62,573 nt of DNA from assembly GCA_022511445.1 (NCBI GenBank), contig JAFLVE010000108.1:1-62573 (forward strand), in the 5' to 3' direction. The first letter of the stretch is position 1; every line of letters starts with the position of its first letter. A program made the position numbers and the translations under genes. Origin of the DNA: Clostridiales bacterium. Lineage in GTDB: Bacteria > Bacillota > Clostridia > Christensenellales > Pumilibacteraceae. Under the pieces are notes generated by a model. That model had not been told where the DNA came from and did not search any database. It saw nothing but the letters and a program-made list of their open reading frames with translations. Shown here piece by piece: positions 5,849-14,633 of the stretch.

Positions 5849-8275
5849 ATGCTTAGACACGCCGATATGATTGAAAAGTTGACAAACAGGCAAAAGGCCG
5901 ACCTTTTAACAGGTAGGGATTTTTGGACTACGCTCGGAATAAAAGAGATAGGGTTGCCTCCGGCATTCTTATCCGACGGTCCGCACGGTATAAGAAAACA
6001 AGCGGCGGCGAGCGACCACCTCGGTCTTAACGCGAGTATTCCCGCAACGTGTTTTCCCACGGCGGCGAGTATGGCGAACTCGTGGAACGAGGAACTCGGC
6101 GAAAAGATGGGTGCAATGCTCGGCGAGGAGGCGGCGGCGATGGACGTCAACGTGCTTCTCGGTCCCGGTCTGAACATTAAACGCGTACCGCTCTGCGGAC
6201 GTAACTTCGAGTATTTTTCGGAGGATCCGATGCTCGCCGGCAAGATGGCGGCGGCGTACATTCGCGGAATGCAGAAGAACGGTATTTCGGGCTGCTTAAA
6301 GCACTTCTGTGCGAACAACCAGGAGTTTAGGCGCATGGTCGTCGACAGCGTTATCGACGAGCGTACACTCCGTGAGATTTATTTGACCGGCTTCGAGATT
6401 GCCGTCGAAGAGGGCGATCCTTACACGATAATGACGTCGTACAACAGACTGAACGGTGAGTTTACCAACGAGAACCCGCACACAATGAAGGAGATCCTCC
6501 GCGACGAGTGGGGATACAAAGGCGTTGTCGTAACCGACTGGGCGGGATGCAACGACAGAATTAAAGGCGTGCTCGTAGGCAACGAGCTCGAGATGCCGGT
6601 GTGTAAATACGGCGCCGACGACGTATACGAGGCGCTCGAGGACGGCACACTCGATCCCGCTATCGTGGACGAGAGGCTAGATAACCTTATCGACCTTGTA
6701 TTAAAAACGGACGCTGCGCTCAAAGCGGCTAAAAAGGAATTCGACAAAGAAGAGCATCATGCGTTTGCGCTTAAGTGCGCCGAGGAATGCGCCGTGCTTC
6801 TTAAAAACGACAACGGAGCGCTTCCGCTCAAAGCCGAGGAAAAAGTTTGCTTTATCGGCGACTTTGCCAAAAAGCCGCGCTACCAGGGCGCGGGAAGCTC
6901 GGTCGTCAATCCCACAAAGCTCGACAGCTATCTCGATATAGCTAAGAACGATATGCCCGGATTCGTCGGCTTTGCGCCCGGTTACAAACGCTTCGGCGGA
7001 AAGAGCAACGGCATGAAGAACAAGGCCGTCAAGCTTGCTAAAAAGGCGGATACGGTTGTTTACTTCATGGGTCTTGACGAAGTCCGTGAGGCGGAAGGTC
7101 TCGACAGACAAAACATGAAGCTGCCCGAAAACCAGCTCGAGCTGTTAAAGGCTCTTCGCGCTCTCGGCAAAAAGATTGTCGTCGTGTTGTTCTGCGGCAG
7201 TCCCGTCGAGCTTGACGTTGTGGACGAAGCGGACGCGATTGTTCATGCCTATCTTGTCGGTCAGGCGGGTGCGGGCGCTATACTCAATATCATAACTGGT
7301 AAAGTCAATCCCAGCGGCAAGCTTGCCGAAAGCTATCCGTACAAGTACGAGGACTGCGTAGCCTCTACAACCTTCCCGGGAACGGAAATGACCGCGGAAT
7401 ACCGCGAGGGATTGTTTGTCGGATACAGGTACTATTCGACTGCGGGTGTGAAGCCGCGTTACGAATTCGGATACGGTCTGTCGTATACCAAGTTCGAATA
7501 CTCCGACCTTAAGGTTACCGACGACGGCGTGTCGTTTAATATAACCAACGTAGGCGAAATGGACGGCGCCGAGATCGCCCAGCTCTATATAGGAAAACAC
7601 GAGAGCGATATTCCTCGTCCTATTCGCGAACTTAAGGGATTTAAGAAGGTGTTTATTAAGGCGGGCGAGACGGTGAACATCGAAATTAAGTTCGACAAGC
7701 GCACTTTCCGCGCCTTTAACGTAAAGGACAACGAGTGGCAGGTCGAGGGCGGCTTGTACACGGTTGAAATCGGCGCGTCGTGCGATGATATCCGCCTTAC
7801 GGGTGAGCTTGACGTTAAAGGGAACTCCACCGACTTCGGTTTAGATAAGGCTGTGCTATCCGATTACTTTAATTGCCGCGTCGAGAACGTTCCCACAGAC
7901 GAATTTGAAGCGCTTCTCGGCAGACCCGTTCCCAAGAGCGGTTACGATTTCTACAAAAAGAAGAGAATGGTCATTCACGAAAACTGCACCGTTGCCGACC
8001 TTAGATACTCCCGCGGCTGGGTAGGTCGCTTTTTCTCGGGCGTTATGCGGTTTGCGCGCGCGTTCTTGTGGGGATGCGGCAATAAGACCATGGCAAACAC
8101 GATAACAATGGGAGTACTGCATCAGCCGGTGCGCGGACTTGCTAAGTTCGGCGGAATGACGCGCAGGAAAATGGAAGGACTGCTCCTTATGTTCAACGGT
8201 AAATTCTTCAAGGGGCTCGGAAGATTTATGTCCAAGGGAAAAAAGAAAAAGCCCAAAGACGCTAAGACTAAATAA
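5849..8275 (+). CDS. Glycoside hydrolase family 3 (beta-glucosidase type)
   Basis: An 808-residue GH3 enzyme expected to remove beta-linked sugars from the non-reducing end of oligosaccharides. The N-terminal TIM barrel shows SDGPHG at 42-47, GRNFEYFSEDP near 107-117, KHF at 151-153 and the nucleophile Asp230 in VVVTDWAG. The alpha/beta sandwich domain and an Fn3-like domain follow. The last 110 residues are a basic, hydrophobic extension ending in a Lys-rich tail that may contact the membrane. There is no signal peptide, so the enzyme is cytoplasmic. I use the ATG at 5849 because GGGGAA is about 9 nt upstream; a TTG at 5843 is too close. The GT2 gene follows after 21 nt. Confidence 0.93.
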   Translation: MLRHADMIEKLTNRQKADLLTGRDFWTTLGIKEIGLPPAFLSDGPHGIRKQAAASDHLGLNASIPATCFPTAASMANSWNEELGEKMGAMLGEEAAAMDVNVLLGPGLNIKRVPLCGRNFEYFSEDPMLAGKMAAAYIRGMQKNGISGCLKHFCANNQEFRRMVVDSVIDERTLREIYLTGFEIAVEEGDPYTIMTSYNRLNGEFTNENPHTMKEILRDEWGYKGVVVTDWAGCNDRIKGVLVGNELEMPVCKYGADDVYEALEDGTLDPAIVDERLDNLIDLVLKTDAALKAAKKEFDKEEHHAFALKCAEECAVLLKNDNGALPLKAEEKVCFIGDFAKKPRYQGAGSSVVNPTKLDSYLDIAKNDMPGFVGFAPGYKRFGGKSNGMKNKAVKLAKKADTVVYFMGLDEVREAEGLDRQNMKLPENQLELLKALRALGKKIVVVLFCGSPVELDVVDEADAIVHAYLVGQAGAGAILNIITGKVNPSGKLAESYPYKYEDCVASTTFPGTEMTAEYREGLFVGYRYYSTAGVKPRYEFGYGLSYTKFEYSDLKVTDDGVSFNITNVGEMDGAEIAQLYIGKHESDIPRPIRELKGFKKVFIKAGETVNIEIKFDKRTFRAFNVKDNEWQVEGGLYTVEIGASCDDIRLTGELDVKGNSTDFGLDKAVLSDYFNCRVENVPTDEFEALLGRPVPKSGYDFYKKKRMVIHENCTVADLRYSRGWVGRFFSGVMRFARAFLWGCGNKTMANTITMGVLHQPVRGLAKFGGMTRRKMEGLLLMFNGKFFKGLGRFMSKGKKKKPKDAKTK

Positions 8276-8296
8276 TAGGACCGGTCGGTTTTATAA

Positions 8297-9379
8297 ATGA
8301 AGCTGATAACCTTTACAGTGCCGTGTTATAACTCGGCGGAATATATGCGGAAGTGTATAGACAGTATTCTTGTCGGAGGCGACGACGTAGAGATATTGAT
8401 TGTAGATGACGGCTCGACCGATGACACTGCCGCAATCGCCGACGAGTACGCCGCGAAGTATCCCGATATTATTCGTGCAATTCACAAAGAGAACGGCGGA
8501 CACGGCTCTGCTATAAACACAGGCATTGCCAACGCTACGGGATTGTATTTTAAGGTTGTGGATTCCGACGATTGGGTGGACGAAGCGTCGCTTAAAAAGG
8601 TGCTCGAAACCGTAAAAAATCAGGCGGAAGAAAACGTAGAGTGCGATCTTATCGTCACCAACTTTGTGTACACGCGCCCCTCTACCAACTCGGAATACGT
8701 CTTTAACTACGAGCGAAAGATTAAACTGGAACAGATAACCGATTTTTCGGAGATGAAAAAGTTCAGGTTTTCCAAAATGTTCCTTATGCATTCTCTTATG
8801 TACAAACACAGTTTGCTTGTGGAGTGCGGATTAAAACTTCCCGAGCATACGTTTTACGTGGACGAGATATTTGCGTATAGGCCGCTCCCTTACGTCAAAA
8901 AGCTTTACTATATAGATACCGATCTTTACAGGTATTTTATCGGTAGGGCGGATCAGTCCGTCACGCAAAAGAATATGTTTGCACGCTACCGTCAGCAAAT
9001 GCGTGTAATGAAGGAAATGATTGACGCGTACTCCTACGACGAGATTAAGTCGCAACAAAAAGGGCTTCGCAAGTACATGTTTCATGCGCTCACCGTTATA
9101 CTTCTATGCACAATTTACTTTATTATAAACGGCGACAAGAAGGAGCGGAAGCCTGCGCTCGAGGAGATGTGGCAGCACATTAAGGACCGCGACGTAAAGC
9201 TGTACCGTAAGCTACGCCACCGTTCGTACGCCACGCTTATTAATTTCTTGCCCTGGGGACTCAGAAAGTTTATCGTGGATATATCGTATAGCATCGTCTG
9301 TCGCAAGCTGTTCCTCGGCGTCGACGACAAGGACTATCTCAAACAGGCCAAACAAAGACAAAAAGCAAAAAAACAATAA
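8297..9379 (+). CDS. Family 2 glycosyltransferase
   Basis: A 360-residue GT-A glycosyltransferase that transfers a sugar from a nucleotide-sugar donor, probably at the inner face of the membrane. The N-terminal catalytic domain starts with FTVPCYNSAEYM and shows VDDGSTD at 36-42, ENGGHGSA at 65-72 and the metal-binding DSDDW at 89-93. The C-terminal half is basic and helical, with one hydrophobic stretch near residues 265-280, and ends KAKKQ. It lies 21 nt after the GH3 gene and before a terminator, so the two form an operon. Acceptor and sugar cannot be told; glycolipid or teichoic-type polymers are possible. Confidence 0.88.
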   Translation: MKLITFTVPCYNSAEYMRKCIDSILVGGDDVEILIVDDGSTDDTAAIADEYAAKYPDIIRAIHKENGGHGSAINTGIANATGLYFKVVDSDDWVDEASLKKVLETVKNQAEENVECDLIVTNFVYTRPSTNSEYVFNYERKIKLEQITDFSEMKKFRFSKMFLMHSLMYKHSLLVECGLKLPEHTFYVDEIFAYRPLPYVKKLYYIDTDLYRYFIGRADQSVTQKNMFARYRQQMRVMKEMIDAYSYDEIKSQQKGLRKYMFHALTVILLCTIYFIINGDKKERKPALEEMWQHIKDRDVKLYRKLRHRSYATLINFLPWGLRKFIVDISYSIVCRKLFLGVDDKDYLKQAKQRQKAKKQ

Positions 9380-9383
9380 AACG

Positions 9384-9411
9384 AAAACCGTCCGAAAGGG
9401 CGGTTTTACTT
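9384..9411 (+). terminator. Terminator of the GH3-GT2 operon
   Basis: AAAACCGTCC-GAAA-GGGCGGTTTT with a stable GAAA tetraloop. Confidence 0.85.
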
Positions 9412-9459
9412 TATACGGAGTAATGTGTTGCTTTTCGAATTTATTGTCGAAAAAAGGTA

Positions 9460-9488
9460 TTGACTTAGTATAAAAAATATAATATAAT
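9460..9488 (+). promoter_or_regulatory. Promoter of the DUF1508 gene
   Basis: TTGACT (9460-9465), a 17-bp spacer and TATAAT (9483-9488). Confidence 0.8.
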
Positions 9489-9526
9489 TATTCTATCCAA
9501 AACAAAAAAGTAGGGAGAAATTACAA

Positions 9527-9907
9527 ATGGGAAAATACGTCATCAGTAAAAACAGTCAGGGTTATACGTTCAACTTAAAGGCGGACAACGGCGAGGTTAT
9601 CGGCACCTCCGGAGAAGTTATAACCACGCTCGGCAACGTCAATAAGAGTATCGATAGCGTACGGAAAAACGCACCGATTGCCGCGGTCGAGGATCAGACT
9701 GTAGACGGTTATAAGCAGGAGAAAAACCCCAAGTTCGAGATTTACTTGGACAAAGCCGGCGAATATCGCTTCCGTCTCAAAGCCGCCAACGGCGAAAAGA
9801 TTTTGGCAAGCGAGGGCTACACCACAAAGGCGAACTGTAAAAACGGCATAAATAGCGTTGTTAAAAACGCTCCGTCTACAACCGTAGAAGGTCCCGACGC
9901 CGACTGA
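9527..9907 (+). CDS. YegP-like DUF1508 protein, two repeats
   Basis: A 126-residue protein made of two DUF1508/YegP units, about 1-55 and 66-120. Each contains the pattern F.(L/F)KA.NGE(V/K)I..S.GY/GE and a KN.I.SV.KNAP segment. YegP-type proteins are small and usually two-fold repeated, and have been linked to stress or antibiotic response, but their biochemical role is unsettled. The ribosome site TAGGGAG lies 9 nt before the ATG. It has its own strong promoter and terminator, which suggests high, independent expression. Confidence 0.88.
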   Translation: MGKYVISKNSQGYTFNLKADNGEVIGTSGEVITTLGNVNKSIDSVRKNAPIAAVEDQTVDGYKQEKNPKFEIYLDKAGEYRFRLKAANGEKILASEGYTTKANCKNGINSVVKNAPSTTVEGPDAD

Positions 9908-9932
9908 CATTCGATAGTTATTTCAATACAAG

Positions 9933-9959
9933 GAGCGGGCATTGCGTCCGCTCTTTTTT
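9933..9959 (+). terminator. Terminator after the DUF1508 gene
   Basis: GAGCGG / CCGCTC stem followed by TTTTTT. Confidence 0.8.
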
Positions 9960-9990
9960 GCGAGCTAAAGGCGGAATTTATATCGATTGC

Positions 9991-10019
9991 TTGATTGTTT
10001 AAGTCGCATTTGCTATAAT
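9991..10019 (+). promoter_or_regulatory. Promoter of the LRR gene
   Basis: TTGATT (9991-9996), a 17-bp spacer and TATAAT (10014-10019). The leader is about 15 nt and holds AGAGG. Confidence 0.75.
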
Positions 10020-10038
10020 ACAAAAAGAGGTTTTTCCT

Positions 10039-10632
10039 ATGTCAAAACAGGAAGATTACGATAAAAACGGATTTGTCATCGTCGACGGTAGGCTTATACA
10101 CTACAACGGCGGCGACAAAAACGTTGTTATACCCGATACCGTAAAGGTTATAGGATACCGTTCGCTCGGTGACAGCATAGAAAGGCTGTACATACCAAAA
10201 AGCGTGGAGACGATTGAAAAATATCCTTTTTTAAGCGGCCTACACTTGGCGGAAATCGAGGTTGCGACGGATAACCTATATTACTATTCGCGCGACAATT
10301 GCCTTATCGAGCGCAAAACAAAAAAGATAGTAAAAGGCACGTACAAAAGCGTTATCCCTCGCGACGGGTCGGTTACGGCGATAGGCGAGGGTGCGTTTCA
10401 CGACGTTGACGGCGCGCGGTTTTATATAAGCAACTGCATTACAGTAATCGAAAGCCGCACGTTCGGCAGCGGAATCGACGTTACAATCGCAATCGAGGCG
10501 GAGAATAAACCGAACGGCTGGGCGGACGATTGGGACAGTAACGAGGGGCTAACATGGGAAGAGACCGACTGGGAGGACGGCGCCGCGGGGATCATTCTCG
10601 AATGGGGCGCGAGTTTTTCCGAATCGGATTAA
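10039..10632 (+). CDS. Small BspA-type leucine-rich-repeat protein
   Basis: A 197-residue protein with LRR_5 (BspA-like) repeats: VVIPDTVKVIGYRSLGD, LYIPKSVETIEKYPF, then YKSVIPRDGSVTAIGEGAFHD and ISNCITVIESRTF. Such repeats are usually seen in bacterial surface or binding proteins, but this one has no signal peptide or anchor and is probably cytoplasmic. The C-terminal 40 residues are very acidic and Trp-rich and do not fit the repeat. Its binding partner is unknown. The ribosome site AGAGG lies 10 nt before the ATG. Confidence 0.8.
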   Translation: MSKQEDYDKNGFVIVDGRLIHYNGGDKNVVIPDTVKVIGYRSLGDSIERLYIPKSVETIEKYPFLSGLHLAEIEVATDNLYYYSRDNCLIERKTKKIVKGTYKSVIPRDGSVTAIGEGAFHDVDGARFYISNCITVIESRTFGSGIDVTIAIEAENKPNGWADDWDSNEGLTWEETDWEDGAAGIILEWGASFSESD

Positions 10633-10719
10633 AAATCACTCAGGTCGCGCTTGGGCGTTGTTCAATAGCCGCGTATAGGGGAAATTATAAAAAATAATTA
10701 ACTACATAAAGGTGATATC

Positions 10720-12687
10720 GTGAAAAGGTTTTTTGTTTTATTTATATGTATCGTTTTTGCGTTTCCGTTTGCGGGGTGCGTAGATCCGTCAGGGAAATCT
10801 CCCGCGCCGGAAAATGAGTCGGATACCAAAAATTATTATCTTGTCGGAAGCTTTACGGGCTGGGAAACGACGTATTCTGAAAGTATGAAGTTCACCCGAC
10901 TTTACGAGAAGGATAATAATGGGTTTACCGTTTATACCAAAAAAATTGAGTTAAATGACGGCTGTCAGTTTAAGATAGTAAACGACGGCAATCCTTTGGC
11001 GTTTTACAGCAACGAAATGAATTACACTTCGTTAAAAGGCGGCAACGCGGCGGAGTTCTTTTACGGCGAAAGCAATCACGATAATATAGCTATCTCCGAC
11101 GGACACGGCGGAAATTACGTAATAACGCTACACACCAATCCCGTTTCACCTGCGGAAAGCTATTTTATTATCGACTTGTCCGTCGATATTCCGAGCGTCG
11201 ACGACCCCGAACCGAGCGACGATAATTACGAGTTCGGCGACGAAATATCCAAGAATAACACCGCTTTCTACAAGGATTATTCCGAGGAAGAAAAAACGCT
11301 TTATTACATGCTTTGGGAGGAAACCACTTCGGTAAGCATTAAGATGGATATCGAGCCGCGAGAGCTTGCAAAAATAAACGAGGCGTACAAAAGCGGCGAC
11401 ATAGTAAAACAGGATACGTACCGTAAATGTAATCTTACAATTACGGTAAATGGAACGGACTATTACTATGAAGAGGTGGGAGTGCGCATGCGCGGCAACA
11501 CCTCGCGGCGGGCGTTTTGCGACGACAACGGTCGAATTTATGCGTATATACATTATCGCTTTAATTTAAGCGAGACGTTCGACGGCGAAGAGTACGAAGA
11601 CGGCGCATGGGGCAACGATATTATGCACGACTGGTCGAACGATTCCGCGGGGCGAAAGATCAGAAAAAACCGCAGCTTTGCCACCATGGAAAAATTCTAT
11701 TACAAATGGAACAAAAACTACGACCAAACATATATCCGCGAAGTATATGCAAACAGAATGTTCCAGTCCTACGGGGTTCTTGCGCCTCATATAACGCTCA
11801 CGCAGCTTAGCGTTAAGCAAAACGGCGGTATGGAGAGCCTCGGAATAGGCAATCTTTACGAAACGGTAGATAAGCAGTTTATTAAGCGGAATTTCGATAA
11901 AGAAAACAAGGGCGGAGATCTCTATAAGTGCACGTACAGCGGCAGTCCCGCCGACCTTTCGTCAGCGAAAAACTACGGGATAGGCGACGAGTATGTGTAC
12001 GCGCTGAAAACCAACGACGACCCTACGGACAAGGATTTCAACAACCATAAATATCTATTGGCGTTTATAAATGCTCTCGGCGAAAGGGATAGCGCACTGT
12101 TTTCCGAAAAGCTCGAATCGCTTATGGACATGAACTACTTTACGCGTTTCGAGGCGGTCAACTACGCGGCGGGAAATCCCGATTGTATTCGCAATAACTT
12201 CAATAATTACTACCTGTATTTTACGCCCGCAGGCAAGGCGTATATTATCCCGTACGACTATGACAGATGCTTCGGAATAAATAAGGACTGGAATCCGAGC
12301 GGCGACGGAATGATAAGCGCGGGACCTTACGATACGCGCAGCCACGGCGCGAACAGGCAAAACTCCAATCCGCTCTATACCAAAACCGTTTTGTCGGGCG
12401 GAATAGCTAAATACCGCAGTCTGTACAAAAGTAAGCTTCAAAGTGTTTTGGACGGAGAATGGATGACATACGACAACTTCCTGTCGATATATAACGCCTA
12501 TAAAGCGACGTATAACGGACTGACGAGCCCGTCGCAAACGATTAGAAATAATTGCGGCGGAAATATCGATTGGTCGCGCTTAGGCTTTACCGAAGACGGC
12601 ACGAGCAACTTCGGCAGTTCCAATTCGAATATCTCCATGCGCGACTACTTGACCGCAAAGCGCCGCACGCTCGAGAATTTAATATAG
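10720..12687 (+). CDS. CotH-family protein kinase, lipoprotein
   Basis: A 655-residue lipoprotein: signal 1-19 with lipobox FAGC (Cys20), an N-terminal beta-sandwich of the SusE/SusF or starch-binding kind (about 38-155, NYYLVGSFTGW start), an acidic linker, and a CotH kinase domain from about 190 to 650. CotH hallmarks are GVRMRGNTS at 254-262, a long basic segment around 311-320, NNFNNYYLYF at 492-501 and the catalytic-type YDYDR at 512-516. CotH kinases phosphorylate proteins; in Bacillus the target is a spore coat protein. A lipid-anchored form with a carbohydrate-binding-like domain would act on the cell surface instead. It starts at GTG behind AAAGGTGA. Confidence 0.85.
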   Translation: MKRFFVLFICIVFAFPFAGCVDPSGKSPAPENESDTKNYYLVGSFTGWETTYSESMKFTRLYEKDNNGFTVYTKKIELNDGCQFKIVNDGNPLAFYSNEMNYTSLKGGNAAEFFYGESNHDNIAISDGHGGNYVITLHTNPVSPAESYFIIDLSVDIPSVDDPEPSDDNYEFGDEISKNNTAFYKDYSEEEKTLYYMLWEETTSVSIKMDIEPRELAKINEAYKSGDIVKQDTYRKCNLTITVNGTDYYYEEVGVRMRGNTSRRAFCDDNGRIYAYIHYRFNLSETFDGEEYEDGAWGNDIMHDWSNDSAGRKIRKNRSFATMEKFYYKWNKNYDQTYIREVYANRMFQSYGVLAPHITLTQLSVKQNGGMESLGIGNLYETVDKQFIKRNFDKENKGGDLYKCTYSGSPADLSSAKNYGIGDEYVYALKTNDDPTDKDFNNHKYLLAFINALGERDSALFSEKLESLMDMNYFTRFEAVNYAAGNPDCIRNNFNNYYLYFTPAGKAYIIPYDYDRCFGINKDWNPSGDGMISAGPYDTRSHGANRQNSNPLYTKTVLSGGIAKYRSLYKSKLQSVLDGEWMTYDNFLSIYNAYKATYNGLTSPSQTIRNNCGGNIDWSRLGFTEDGTSNFGSSNSNISMRDYLTAKRRTLENLI

Positions 12688-12720
12688 CGGACTGTGTTTT
12701 ATGTAATCAAACCGATGGTA

Positions 12721-12752
12721 AAGAGGGAACGGGTGTTATTCGTTCCCTTTGT
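12721..12752 (+). terminator. Terminator after the CotH gene
   Basis: AAGAGGGAACG pairs with CGTTCCCTTTGTT. Confidence 0.8.
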
Positions 12753-12820
12753 TATTTTAGGAAAAATATAGCCGTTTTTAATACTAAAACAATTTATAAA
12801 CCAAAGCACACTCATTTTGC

Positions 12821-12850
12821 TTGACAAATATCCGCATTGTATGGTAAAAT
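12821..12850 (+). promoter_or_regulatory. Promoter of tRNA-Tyr
   Basis: TTGACA (12821-12826), an 18-bp spacer and TAAAAT (12845-12850), 17 nt before the tRNA. Confidence 0.75.
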
Positions 12851-12866
12851 CGTCGAGATGTCATAA

Positions 12867-12951
12867 GGACGGGTTCCCGAGTGGCCAAAGGGAACAGACT
12901 GTAAATCTGTCAGCATCGCTTTCGGTGGTTCGAATCCACCCCCGTCCACCA
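12867..12951 (+). tRNA. tRNA-Tyr (GTA)
   Basis: Acceptor GGACGGG pairs with CCCGTCC; the anticodon loop ACTGTAAATC gives GTA; there is a long class II variable arm, T-arm GGTTCGAATCC and an encoded CCA. Confidence 0.97.
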
Positions 12952-12952
12952 C

Positions 12953-12983
12953 AAAACCCCTACGCTGAAAGCGTGGGGGTTTT
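12953..12983 (+). terminator. Terminator after tRNA-Tyr
   Basis: AAAACCCCTACGCT-GAA-AGCGTGGGGGTTTT. Confidence 0.9.
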
Positions 12984-13063
12984 GTCGTTGGACGCGCAAG
13001 CGGACGAGCCATTATTGCAAGCTTAAAATCTAATTAGAAAAACGCCGAATGGGCGAGTGCGCC

Positions 13064-13092
13064 TTGACAAATCGATTTTAGTTTGCTATTTT
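13064..13092 (+). promoter_or_regulatory. Promoter of the 359-aa membrane protein gene
   Basis: TTGACA (13064-13069), a 17-bp spacer and TATTTT (13087-13092). Confidence 0.6.
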
Positions 13093-13112
13093 TAACAGCG
13101 GAGGATGCGGTT

Positions 13113-14192
13113 ATGGAGCAAGAAAACGAGCAACGCAAAACCGACTACGGCGTAATACTATACGAAAACAGCACTGCAAAGTCTGTTTATGACGCACCCG
13201 ACGGGAAATTATCAGGAAAGGCAATAGCACAACGTGTATATATGATAATACTTGGCGTAGCGCTTTTCGGTTGGTTTTTGTTCAGCCTTATTACTGCTGC
13301 GCAGTCCGACGGTATCGGAAAAGCGATTCTCGAGCATTTGGCGCCGTTTTTTATTCTCGTGCTTGCCGAGCTGATTCTGATGTTTACCGCGTTTAACACC
13401 TGGGGAAAGTTTTCCCGCGCGGTATTGCGCCACAAAGCGCTTGTGCGCCACCACAGAATGGAGGGCGTGTTGACCCGTAAGCTTGACAGCGAGCTTAAAG
13501 CCGCCGACGCAAACAAACCTAAGGAATACGCAATTCGTATTTACAAGGAGTGCGTCCTTGTTACAAACCTCGGCGAAGATACGGTTATACCGCGCTCTGA
13601 AATTCGGCTTGTAAAGTGCGACAGAAATCCGAACGACAGGGGATACCACCTTACTTTTATCCTAAACGACGATTCGGAGGTCGTATCGGAGCGGATTTTT
13701 CCGTTATCCGACGTTCCTATTGTACAGAAGTATTTCAAATGCTTTGATTATACACCGGAAAATCTCAAAAAGGGCTACTTCAAAAAGAAGCTACCCACGA
13801 TTGCTTTTTTGCTTGTTCCGCTACTTATAGGCGTTGCGCTGTTGGTTTTGCGCAGTCTGATTTTGTTCGGTATGCCGATAATTTTCGGTCTGGTGTTTAT
13901 TGCGTTTTCGGTACTTCTTATTATCGCGCAGTTTACCGACGTTGCCGTAATAAGCTACGGAGTTTTTCCTATCTTAGGCGGACTGTTGATAACAGGTTTG
14001 CCGATAGCGATTATGTTGACAATCGGGGACTTGACGAAAATGACGGTTGCGTATATGCTGTCAAAGTTTACCGTTTTTCATGCGGGATTGTCCATATTCG
14101 TCGGATTGGGTGCGATGCTCGTAATCCTCGGTATAGCGGGGCTTATCAATTGCATTAAAAGCGGAAACGCAGGCGCGGTAGACTACGAATAG
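13113..14192 (+). CDS. Hypothetical membrane protein with cytosolic PH-like loop
   Basis: A 359-residue protein. Two membrane helices (about 40-60 and 73-95) are followed by a soluble region of about 140 residues, then four or five helices from about 223 to 345. Part of the soluble loop (YAIRIYKECVLVTN, VIPRSEIRLVKC, YHLTFILNDD) has the alternating pattern of a bacterial PH-like domain, as in YcxB-type proteins; this is a guess from pattern only. I start it at the ATG at 13113 because GGAGG lies 8 nt upstream. It is a single-gene unit between a promoter and a terminator. Confidence 0.75.
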   Translation: MEQENEQRKTDYGVILYENSTAKSVYDAPDGKLSGKAIAQRVYMIILGVALFGWFLFSLITAAQSDGIGKAILEHLAPFFILVLAELILMFTAFNTWGKFSRAVLRHKALVRHHRMEGVLTRKLDSELKAADANKPKEYAIRIYKECVLVTNLGEDTVIPRSEIRLVKCDRNPNDRGYHLTFILNDDSEVVSERIFPLSDVPIVQKYFKCFDYTPENLKKGYFKKKLPTIAFLLVPLLIGVALLVLRSLILFGMPIIFGLVFIAFSVLLIIAQFTDVAVISYGVFPILGGLLITGLPIAIMLTIGDLTKMTVAYMLSKFTVFHAGLSIFVGLGAMLVILGIAGLINCIKSGNAGAVDYE

Positions 14193-14231
14193 CTTTTTCG
14201 ACTAAGCCTATTTAGTTTTCTTTCGCTTACG

Positions 14232-14268
14232 AAAAATCGGTTGCGAGTAAATCGGCAACCGATTTTTT
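14232..14268 (+). terminator. Terminator
   Basis: AAAAATCGGTTGC pairs with GCAACCGATTTTTT around a 10-nt loop. Confidence 0.88.
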
Positions 14269-14277
14269 CTATTGCTA

Positions 14278-14306
14278 TTGACATCATCCGTAATGTAGTG
14301 TAAAAT
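14278..14306 (+). promoter_or_regulatory. Promoter of the zinc-ribbon gene
   Basis: TTGACA (14278-14283), a 17-bp spacer with extended TG and TAAAAT (14301-14306). Confidence 0.75.
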
Positions 14307-14345
14307 GTAATGTAGATACAAAACAAGTAAAAGGGGGAATAAATC

Positions 14346-14543
14346 ATGGGAATGGTAAAGTGCGGTGAATGCGGAAATTCCGTTTCTACGAAGGCAAAGG
14401 TTTGCCCGCATTGCGGGTACGACCCGAGAGGCGGCGGACACGGTTGCGACTCTTGCATACATTGCGATTCGGAAGACGGTTGCTACTACTCCGACGACTA
14501 CGAGCAAATTTGCGCCGGATACCAATATTGGGATCACGAATAG
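14346..14543 (+). CDS. Small zinc-ribbon protein
   Basis: A 65-residue protein with a classic zinc ribbon: CGECG at 6-10 and CPHCG at 20-24 give a four-cysteine site. A second Cys-rich part follows (CDSC at 34-37, then CIHC-type residues and further Cys), and the tail is acidic and Tyr-rich. Such small ribbons often bind nucleic acid or protein; no function can be assigned. AAGGGGG lies about 8 nt before the ATG. It has its own promoter and terminator. Confidence 0.8.
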   Translation: MGMVKCGECGNSVSTKAKVCPHCGYDPRGGGHGCDSCIHCDSEDGCYYSDDYEQICAGYQYWDHE

Positions 14544-14573
14544 TCAGAAAATTAAAACACCTATTAAATATGC

Positions 14574-14602
14574 AAAAGCCCTCGTATCAGAGGGCTTTGT
14601 TG
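14574..14602. terminator. Terminator shared by convergent genes
   Basis: AAAGCCCTC-GTATCA-GAGGGCTTT, with T-rich flanks for the plus strand and A-rich flanks serving the minus-strand birA transcript. Confidence 0.75.
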
Positions 14603-14633
14603 TTATGGTTATGAAAAGTGCAAGAGGGCGGGA

